Assembly (NCBI RefSeq): GCF_029962835.1
Contig: NC_080574.1
Span: 23,844,001 to 23,908,000, forward strand
Length of the DNA: 64,000 nucleotides
DNA from: Magnolia sinica
Lineage: Eukaryota; Streptophyta; Magnoliopsida; Magnoliales; Magnoliaceae
Direction of reading: 5' to 3'
Below the pieces are notes generated by a model, which was not told the DNA's origin, made no database searches, and saw only the letters and a program-made list of their open reading frames with translations. The number at the start of each line of letters is the position of its first letter. Position 1 is the stretch's first letter. Below, piece by piece: positions 11,201-22,600 of the stretch. The position numbers were made by a program, and so were the translations under genes.

Positions 11201-14200
11201 TCCATTACGGCCAAAGAAAAACTGTAAATAGCAACAATTGTTTATGACATTATCGCTCAAGTTCCAACAATTATAAGGGTAAGTGGGTGAATTTTAATAA
11301 AACACCATTCACACATTATTGTTTCCTCTCTTGAACCACCAAATCTCAGATCCAAGCCCTCTAATGCATTCATTGTGATTGATATCAAGAAACAATGTGG
11401 TTGTTTGATGATCATACTTGAACTGTTCCAATGCCTTAGAACTTTAGGGGAACAGTGTGGTTGTTTAACTTGCCATCAGTTGGATTGTCTAAGTTATAGA
11501 TCTTCGAGAAACATTCTAATATCTTACCCAGCAAAGGCATGACAGATCATCAAAATCATCATCTAAGCCTTATCTCAATTACTTGAGGTTAGCTCCATGA
11601 ATCCATGCTGCCATTCCACTCTATCAAGGGCCATACATTCAGTTAGACCATAGGCCATAAAGTCTGTCAATTTGCTTAGACTCATGATGAAAGGTCCTCA
11701 GCACCCGATCTATTTCGACTTAAGTTCACTTGATTTGATCAGTTCCAAGTTAGATCTGCCGTATTTTCTCTTTTCAGTTTACACACTCGACTTGTTTTGA
11801 TCTCTCTCCAAAACTCAAGCTGAACAATCAAGATGCCTAAACAATGACGAAGCATGGATCATGTATTCAGGCTAATAAATGGCCAATATATGAAGGAATG
11901 TGCAAATATTCTGGAAAAGTAATGCCTAGCAACAAAACTGTGTCAAATACCATTTAGCAAATGCTACAAGTAGCAAGTATTCTGTGCAAAACTTCCATTT
12001 CAATATTTGGAGATCAAGTTTGAAGGGTTATTGGCTTTTTAAAACCCCAAACCAGCAGAAAGAAACCATTGTACACTTCAGCTCATCATTTGTATTTCAA
12101 CTGTCTTTCCCATTATGATTCTACATTAAGCAATATAGCAATCTATCTCTTTCTATAAGTTTCGATGTTATTTCAAATTCCAAAAACGCTAAGAAGGATT
12201 TTGTATGATAAAAACAAGTTACAAGAATGACCCAAATGATTAGACAAAAATGTGTTTCCCAACACGTCCTCAAACTAAAGCATAGATATAAATCATACTC
12301 AGCTTCTTTGTCATATTACATAACCTAATTCTCCCAAATGCCTTGAAATTCTTATCAGATGAAAGGCATGGTAACGAGTTTTGCTAAAACATTTTCCCTG
12401 ATGAAATGATAATCTATCTTAATTCTCTCATAATATGGTGGATTATTTGCAATGTGAATTGCTGATTAGTGTCATAACGTAAAAAGGCAACCCAAGTCAA
12501 TTCCCAACACAGAAGTGTCCTTAGCCATGTCAACTCACAAGTACAGTGTGCCATAGCCGATATTCTGCTTCAACACAAGATTTCGCAACCACAGATTGTT
12601 TCTTGTTCATCCAAATAACAAGGTTCCCACCAACAAAGGTGCAGTATCCTATAGTCGATCAGTTGTCTATCTTTGATCTTTTCTCTTCATGTATGGTTTA
12701 CCCGATGCCATGGAGGGCCTATTCCTATTTCAGCTCTTATACATGTTGTTATGGTAGCAGCAGGAATTTTTCTTGTCGCTCGGCTTCTAAGCTCTCCTTA
12801 GATAACCAACTACTTTGAGATGTCCATGAGATCCATACAAGATACATTTCCTAGGTGTACACTTCAAGTACCTAAGAATTCAGTGTTTTAAATATTGATG
12901 ATATCTTCCGATATATCCCACAATATATCTTTTATCCCATTTAGTGATATGAAACCCAGCTTTAATATCCATTTTTCATGGTATTGTGCAACATATCGCA
13001 CGATACGTGATATATTGTGGATATTGCAATATCATGCGATATTCCACACTCCCCCTCTATAAATTCCTAATGTATTGTGCGATATATCGATACCGAGTGC
13101 GATATCAAAAGGGATAAAAGGAAACCGGCACTGTTTTGTCTGGAAAATACTAAAAATTCACAAGAAGTTTGGGAAAACCCCAAAAATGAAAAAAATAGTA
13201 CATCGTAAGGCGATTTTGACCAGTCCACTCTAGTTTGTTGGAAGAAAATCTTCGAAATTTCTTTGAAATCACAATCGAAAGCTTCTTGGGGTTGAATTCT
13301 AAAAGGTGCATATTTTTTAGTTTTCCTCATTTTTATTGTTTTTATATGTTGTAAATGGTGTCAAATGGTAAGAAATCCATGATTCTTCATGTTTTGCATG
13401 AATAATTATGGATTTGGATTCTCAATTTCGAGATTTTGGGGAGATGGGCTGAGTTGTAGAAAATTGGAGAAAAACCAAAAATTTCCAAAATCGGTTGCAA
13501 TCTCAGTGTGCAAACATAAAATCAAACATGTATTAACCTAATCTACACATTCTTGGCAATTTAGGGATATTTTAGAAAAAATAAAATTTTAACATTTTTT
13601 TTTCTTCGAAATCCATAGGTATATTTCCAGTTTTCTACTTTTTCTTTTAATTTTGAATGTAATGCTTGTGTTTCTATACATGTCTTCTTCCATTTATACA
13701 ATTTATGAATTGACCTTGAATATAGTTGCATCAGTTCAATCAAACAGCACATAGATTAGGAATATATACAATGGAAATATATGTGGGTTTGAGCTATAGG
13801 CACACATTATTAACAAGTATATTTCTAGTTTTCTACTTTTGCTTTTGAATGTATTGTTTGTGTTTCCATACATGTCTTCTTATATTTAAAAAATAGAATT
13901 GACTTTGAACTACTTGCATCAGTTCAATAAGACAACTATAGATTAGGATCCCATACAAAGGAAACCTATTATATGCACTTGTTTTTTGTGATGTTTTGAT
14001 TTCTAAGTATGTATTGACATCTTTTTTTTTAACAATTCCTGGAGTTCCATTGAAAAATTTGACCAATTTCTCAATGTTTCCCCATGTTTCCCAACAACAA
14101 TGATACAATTGATATATCCCATGCGATAACCGATATATATCCGTATCTCAAGTGTGCGATACATTACGCCATAACAATACGGAAAACATTGTTTTAAAAT

Positions 14201-17200
14201 CTTATGTACTTGGTGATGATTGCTATAACTTTTAATGGGTTAGGTCTAAATCATTTTTGTTATGATTTCGTTTGGGAAGCCAAAGCTACGAATTTCCCCA
14301 ATACATCTACCTTGCGCAGGCATCACAAATTCTGTTTTGACATTCTTTTGTTTTTCAAAGAAAGAATGCTCATAATTTTAACCCCATTAATAGAGATAAA
14401 ACTACACTAAATATGGGAAACAATTAAAAGGGTAAGTGGGTGAATTTTAATAAAACACCATTCACACATTATTGTTTCCTCTCTTGAACCACCAAATCTC
14501 AGATCCAAGCCCTCTAATGCATTCATTGTGATTGATATCAAGAAACAATGTGGTTGTTTGATGATCATACTTGAACTGTTCCAATGCTTTAGAAAAATCA
14601 AATTTTTTTAGAAAAAAATTTCAGGATCAAGTTGGAGGTTGGATTTCAATCATCCTCTCCAAATTTTGTGAATCAAATCCCTAATTTTGAGGTAACATGC
14701 ATAAATACTGCTAAAAACAAAAAATTCAAGAAAAAATAGAAAATTCATTTTTTAAGGATCTGGTTGGGGAGTGGATTTCAACCACTCCTCTCCAATTTTT
14801 TGGAATCGCATCGCTGGTTTTGGGGGGGACTCCTCTCCAATTTTTTGGAATCGCATCGCTAGTGGGGGGGAATCGAGAAGATGGAAAACATGCATAAATA
14901 CTATGAAAATAAAAAAAATCAAAAAATAGAAAATTCAGTTTTTTAAGGATCTAGTTGGGGAGTGGATTTCGACTCTTCCATTTTTGAAATTCTTTTAATT
15001 ATTTAAATTTTATTTAAGATTTTTAAAATGCAATGCAAAAAAAAAAAAAACTGTTTTATCAAAAAATAATAATGATACCGTTTAATGAAAAAAGTATTAT
15101 TTTTTCTATTTATGGACAAATGTTGATGAGCGATGCGAAAAATTATTTTTCAGAGTTTAAAACTACAAAAAATTTAAGTCCACTGTAAAAAGTAATTATT
15201 TTATTTCATAATTATGCATGCATGTATGGATGGATGGATGATATAAGTGTGTGTGGATGTGTGCATAGATGGGTGGATGAATGGATGTGTTATGGATGGA
15301 TGGATGGATGTGTTGTGCATGTATGGATGAATCATGGGTGCATGTTTTTATGCGTGGACGGATGGATGTATTAGCGTGTGTATGGATGGATGGGTGGAGG
15401 GATAGACATGGATGGATGGGTGGATGGATGGATTTATTAGTGTACGCATGTATGCATGCATGAATGGATGGATGGATCATGTATGTTTGGATGCATGGAT
15501 GGATGGACGGATCATGTATGTGGGTACGTATGTGTATGTATGCATGGATGGATGGATGCATGTTTATATTCATGGATGGGTGTATTAATGCATGCATGGA
15601 TGTTGGTTGGTTGTATGTACGGATGGATGGATGTATTAACATATGTACGTACATATGTATATATGGATATATGGATGGATAGGACATGAGTGGGTGTATG
15701 TATGTACGCATGGATGGATGGATGGATGTATAACTTCTTCCTTGATTTAAAAACAACTTAAGTGATTATTGTGTTTTTACTTTTTAAAGATATTATTGGT
15801 ATGAAATGAACTCATATTGGTTGTTATTGCACTAACTTTTTACGACAACACATTCTTTAGGCCCTGATGAAATGAAAATTTTATTTTATATGGTTCTTTT
15901 TTGCAATTTTGTATTCCTAAATATGCAAATATGTGTAGTTTAGCATCACTTGAAGTTTCGCTAAAATATCCCACCGTTTTTCCCATGTTCCCCTATGTCT
16001 CCTTCAGCAACGACACATTTCCAGGTTCAACAATAATATCGGTGATATCGATGCATGTTTCCTTATCCCCAGCCAACGATACTTGTAACGATATTGATAC
16101 TACGAACACTGCTCGTAAGGTTCTTCGGTGCTTTTAGGTCATACCGAGACAAAAGTAAAATAATAACAATAATAATAATCACATCTAGGAAAGTGCATTG
16201 TTCAAGACGCGGAGGTAGAGTGTCCTCATTTACTTGGGATTTTGGGTGCAAGTCAAGTAGATACCAATCAACCTACCTTGGCAGTCCCTTAAGTATTGAC
16301 AAACCAACAAAATATGTTCTTGACATGGTCGTCGGGAGGATGGAGAGAAAATAATCCAGCTGGAAGGACAAAAAAAAAAAAAAAAAAAAAGCAATATTTA
16401 TCCCTTGGGGATTAACCTAAGTAAATCAGCATTATCTAGCATGTCATTGTATTCATGTTGATGTTTCACTAGCACTATCCCACCAATTTTATTCATGGGC
16501 TAGAAAGGATTCATAGGAATTTTCTTTGGCAGGGGGCTGAACAAGTTTCATTTGGTTAGTTGAGATGAGGTTTGCAAGCCAAAGAAGTTTGGTGGATTGG
16601 AAATAAAAGCCTGAAGTCTATGAACTTGGCTTTCTTAGGAAAATGGTTGTGAAGATTTGGGGACGAAGATGATGCTTTGTGGTAAGGGATTAGCCTTTAA
16701 ATATGGTGTGGGGGATGGTGGTTGGTTCATTTGACAATCATCTCAACATAGGCTCCTGGAATCTGAAAAGTGGTCCATCTTTTTCATAGGGAAATGTCTC
16801 TCTCCAGGGGATGGTTCTAGGATTCGGTTTTGGTTGGATGGAAGGTGTGAGGGCAGTCCTTTACGTATTGTCTTCCCTAGACTCTTTAATCCAGTGAATC
16901 ACGACATACTTATTTCCCAATGTGCGTCCAAGGGGGGAGACCATGTGATATGAGCACCTTATTTCAGAAGAAGCATGACTGATGAGAAGGTTGTTGAAAT
17001 TGGGGATCTCGTGAAAAGGTTGTATTGTCAGGGTGTTTCTTTGATGGGCCAAGATAATTGGGTATGGATCAACTATTGCTTGGGTAGATTCTTTGTCCAC
17101 GATTTCTATTTGGCCACCTCCTCACCTCTTTTTGTTAGAAGTCTAGATCCTATTTATCATATATGGAAGTATTGGGGCCCTCCACACGTTTTGAGATTTG

Positions 17201-19609
17201 TGTGGCTGGTGGATAAAAACAAGGCATTTATTACTCATCACCTGAGGAACATGAACATTATCATTCCCAAAGGATGTATTTTATATGTAAGGGATGCTGA
17301 ATCCTTGGACCAATTATTTATGCATTGCTCCTTTGCCACGTTGGAGATCTGGTGGAAATTCTTTAAATTGTTTGGAGTAGAATGCTCGATTGGAGACTTC
17401 TTCAATGCTTGGAATGGTAGTGGGAAGGAATGCAAAAGCTCTTCATGGAGGCTTATTCTCTTGGATACTTTTTGCGCGATCTGGTTTGAGCAAATAGTAT
17501 GAGATTCCAGGACGTCATGTTCATTGGGGGTGGTTTTCCGAGTAGCTGGTTAGTGAATGGGCCAAAGTGCACAAGGATTTCACAGATAGCTCTATTGTAA
17601 TTTTCTGGGGCTCTGGGGGGGATTCTTCATCTTCTATTAATGGATAATGCGTCGTCATCCACTTTGTATCTACTCTTTTTCCTTGTTTTGATAAAATGTA
17701 TGGTTATCCCTTTTTTAAAAAAATAGATACGAAGTAAACAGTGAAACTGTGAAAGACCAACTCAACAACCAAGCAATACATTCATCATCATCAATTCCTT
17801 GTCCCAGTTAGTTGAAGTCAGCTTTACAAATCCTATTTCACGGACCATTCCTATCTATGATCCTATCCATAATAAGTGAGTGATGCTTCATTTTGAAAAA
17901 CAAAAAAAAACAAAAAAAAAAAAAAAACAAATCAAAACAAAACAAAACAAAACAAAACAAAGCAAAACAAAAAGAAAAAGAAAAGATTTCTGCCCCATAA
18001 CACAAGCTATGTCCATTGAGGTAATTAGTCCACTTTAGCACACCCTATGACTTCTAGAGAAACGTAATGTGTTAATGCTACTTGGCATAAGAATGCTAGC
18101 CAACTGAGAAAGCTTACATGGACCAGGTTACAAGCAGTTTCCAGAGAGATGGATCTTTGGGCATCACATGTGCAGCGATCATGTAAAAATTAAAAGCTCT
18201 TTTTCTATCACCATTTGCATTATGCACAAGACCAAGTGTGTAGTATGGATCAGCCAGAGTTGGTGCAAGCTTCACAACCTCTTTGAGAACACATACCGCC
18301 TGCACTTCAAAGTATATTATGAAAATCAGCACCGTTTTTATTTGATGCATAAATTTGGGTGAAAGGCATGGCATCAGCATTCCAACACTAACATACTAAC
18401 CCAGAGCCACAGATAAACCACAATGGTGCACTTGCAATGAGTTAGAGAAAAGGTAATAAGGCAGAGAGAGAGGGAGAGGAGTCGGATTTTATGATGAGTC
18501 AACAAGAAGCCAAGATAAGAGATAGAAGTAGCACCAGTCTTTTTTCCAAACAAGTTAAACTGAATTTATTGATTCACCCTGTTATACAAACACATCTCTG
18601 CTCAGCGTTTAATTGTACAGCGGCAGCGGATGTGACATAAATACCTATGGGGCCCATCATGATGTTTGCATGAAAGCCACTCTGCTCATCATTTGCAATT
18701 GCAACAGGTAATTGTAAAACTTGATTCCAGAACTCTTAGCCATCCAAAACACAACTGGACCATACCACAAGGAACTGTAGAATAGGACGCACGCCATTGA
18801 AATCTTCTTGGGACCCACTGAAATCTTGGATAAAGCAGATGGCTTTTCCCTTCATCCTCTATGTACTCACCCTATGAATGGGTTGGATGTCATATCAACA
18901 TCTAGTGAGCCCCTAGAAGATTTCAACAGTGGATGTCTCTATTCCCCCGTTTGCCCATGGTGTGGGCCACTTGAGTTTTTGATCGGCATGACTTTTGGGC
19001 CTACAACATAAAATGGGCTAACGCATGTGATGGACGGATTGGATGTCACATATACATCATGATCCACAGAGATTTATGTTGCCCGCGCTGTAATACGGCA
19101 AATCACATTAGAACAGATTTCTGTAGCATTACTTTTTACAAATTTATAGGTTGTTTTATTCCTTTTCCCTGAAAAAGGGATAGATATACATCCAACCATG
19201 CAAAGGATTTCTATTTTATTTTATTTTTGAAGAGTATATATGTCCAACCATGCAAAGGATAGATGTTGCATCATCTCTTGGAAAGGGGGGAAAGGGTTAC
19301 CACCGAAGTTGAGGGTACCATTCTTCTTTAATCACAAAATACAGTTGAATAATGACCTTTCACCCCAAATACAACATGGATGGAAGAATCACTGTCTCTA
19401 TTTCCCTTGCTTCTTTCTCTTTTTTTTATTGGAAACAAAGATTTTACAAGAGGGGGAACGGGCCGAACGGCCAAATCAATGCCTCTTCATGTATAAGACT
19501 AATAGAGGCACTCCCTCCCTCCCTCCCACAAAACGCGAGCACGCAGACAGAGAAGAATGGGGACAGACTATTAGTCATCTCCGCTACATACACACACACA
19601 CAATTACGA

Positions 19610-19641
<32 letters not shown>

Positions 19642-22600
19642 AGGCTCAAAACTAGAAATATCACAATCCAATTCAACGCAAGATTGCTAGCAAAACAAGT
19701 AAGCTTATCCGACGTCTAATCATGAAACTTCATTAGAAGAATTACGATTGCTTATAGCATCTCACCTCATCATAGCGGCCAGATGCATAATGAAGAGTTG
19801 CATCCCCAAGTTTCCTAGTGACTTCAGGGCTAAGTTTATTTTTCGAGCCCTTCCGTCTTCCCCTTTTCTTGGTCTGCTCATGGAAGACATTTAGATAGTC
19901 ACATATACATATTAAATAGGAAAGTTGTGGTAAATATCAACATGTCATGTGAAGTATGATTAGTAAATCTTAAATAATAAAGTTGTGGTAAACATCAACA
20001 TAATGTTACTAAGTCATGTGAAGTATGATTAGCGAAACAAGATTTGTAAAGCTGACACATTTTCATAACCCAAAAATTGGATGGAGTACATCTTCGTTTT
20101 CGATCCAAGAAGAGATCGTGCGGGTGATAGAAGATATCCAAGAGAAGAAGTATCGGTAGGTGTTTCTAAGAGGAGTTGAAGACGAGAGTGGCCACTACGG
20201 TGATAGAAGAAGCGAACACGGATTCCACGAAGCTCAGAATGAAAGGAAATTGGCCCATGGCATTCACGGTATCGATTGTGGAAAGGACCATGCCTATCCA
20301 AAGAGAAGGATACCTTCTCAAACCCTCTCCTACATATACCATGCGAGAAGAAGTCCGGAAGCAAAAAGGTCAAGAGGGAGCTTTAAGGAAGATAGACCTC
20401 AATTTCCTCGAGATCTAATTTTTATCATCCATATGATTCTCTTCTAGCTAAAGGGAGAGACCTTAACCACCATTTCAATAGAGGTCACGAAGGCATTTGG
20501 GAAGGGTTCCTGCCGCAATAGTTGCTCAGTGGATTCCGGAGGAAGACGGTTGGACTCTAGTCTCTAAGAGGATAACCAATGAAATACAGCTACTACAAAA
20601 CTTGTTTCAACCTCCAGATACACCGTCTTTACAACCTTTTTCATCTCTAATATTCCAGACGACTGGGATGAGTATATGCACTTCTGGATGTTCTTCCCCG
20701 AAAGAAAGGCTCCTCACAAATCAGGGGATTCACATTCGTCCAAATGGGTTCCTTTGAGCCTGCTTCCTCGGCCATTTCCACCCTACATCATTGAGTTTAC
20801 AATGGCCACTGGATTTCAGTTTAAAAGATGCGATACAACCTAAGGCCTAAGCCGTCGATGACCATCTCAAAGGCTGACAATCGTTCCTATTTTCCCCTTC
20901 ATTCCTCAGCAACAACTATGGGATCACTTTCAAAGATGCAATAGTAGGGGGACCTTTTGGTCACCATCCAGTTAGATCAACCGCTCCTAGCCCATCCACA
21001 ACACCTCTCTCGAGCAATCCCCTTTATGGATTCAAAAAGTTCTCACTACAGTCGGACTAGAGAATAGTTGATCAATCTCTAGTTACAAAGACAGTTACAG
21101 CCTACTCCCACAGTTTGGTGATCCAATGCCCGAAAGGGGTCACCTCACCCACCATTAAGACATGGCCGGAATATCACTATCAACTAACGGAGGGAAACTT
21201 TAGCCTAAAGCCTCCGGGAGAAACAAAGCTCTTTCTCAATCTCACGCCAAGTGCCGGCTTGGACTCTATTCTCACGGCAGGAGCTCTGCATCGAGATGGC
21301 CCAGTGACCTCCATCTGGGAGGACTTCTTCTGTGGTTGAGTCAACGTCTAGTTTCACTTCAGCGACAAACCCCTCAAACTCTGGAATCTGGAGTCCCTTC
21401 TAGCTGTTGGCTCGTGCGTTAGAGTAGTTCTTTAGTTTAGCCCAACAACGAAGTCAAGGTGGAAGTTATGCACGGCTCGAATCCAGATAAAAACGAAAAG
21501 AACATCTCCATCCATTTCCAATGTCCTAATCATTGTCAGGGGGATCGCCTGATGATCTCAGTATGGTTGAAGATTACTTGTGAAGCAATTGTCAGAATCC
21601 ATGGTGATAGCTCCCCGGTGATGTTCTATGTTGGAGGAGCACGAAGAGATAGGTGCTCCAACAGATACATGGAGTCGCACACGTGTTAGGCCACTTGCCC
21701 CCAGCATCCACTCTCGAGCGAATCCCCCCTCAACCTCGGACGGTCCAGATTATCCCATCCCTTCTCCTGCAACTACACCACTTAGCTAGCCCAACGATTG
21801 TCCCTCTCCAGCAAGGACACACGCCCCATGCATTACTCCTGAGATGCCGAACACCGACATTATCATGCTCCCTCTCTAGATCATCAGCAGTTATGGGGTC
21901 TTTGGTAGTGTTCTCTGTCCTCCCTTGTTGTGTGGCAAGATATTAGAGCCAGTTGGTGGGCTCAAGGAGCCCCTCTCTCAAAAGCGTGACTCAATTACAT
22001 CAATCGCTCTAGAGACCAGCGCTTATCCCATTCAATGCTACCTCTAATTTGGCTAGGCAAGTGATGACATGTAGCCTGTCTACAACTCTACATCAATAAG
22101 ACTGATCTTCGAGATGTCGTGCCTTCATCTTACGCTTCCTCTCTACAGTAGAGAGATCCAGGTGTCGATCATCGCTCCTCCCTAGCCGGCTCTCAGCACC
22201 CTTCCTATCATGCAATGGCGTCTTTCAAGCCTCCCACCTCTGCATTCGGGTCAGAAGAAGGACATAGCCCTAAGATGCGTACCCTACCCTGACAATCAAT
22301 CTCGTCAACTTTTGACATGCTCATTGATTACCTTCCACTTCCCCTCTCGCTCGGCCATCTGGCTAGGTCTCTCAATGGGGCCCAAGAGAGGTGAATGTGA
22401 ATGACCCCTTACCCCTTCAAAACTTCTTCGCAACCCATCTTTCTCCTCTTCCTTCCGTTCTAAGTTCCTCCTAGGCTAGGCCCCTACCATATTCATCCAT
22501 ATTGTATCTTGGGGTCCTTCAATACCTCCTAATTCGCGATAACCCAAAGAATGGTCCTTCAGTTCAACACCTCCCAACATCTATCCTTTATGCTCCTCCT

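Noticed and set aside
15196-15756. A 186-codon minus-strand frame and several plus-strand frames across the ATGG array
   Set aside because: They are the translation of a tetranucleotide repeat (His-Pro-Ser-Ile or Met-Asp-Gly-Trp), with no homology or independent evidence of a gene.
19240-19719. 159-codon plus-strand frame in TFIIIC intron 3
   Set aside because: It runs through CA and GA microsatellites (Thr-His and Arg-Glu repeats) and lacks any family resemblance.
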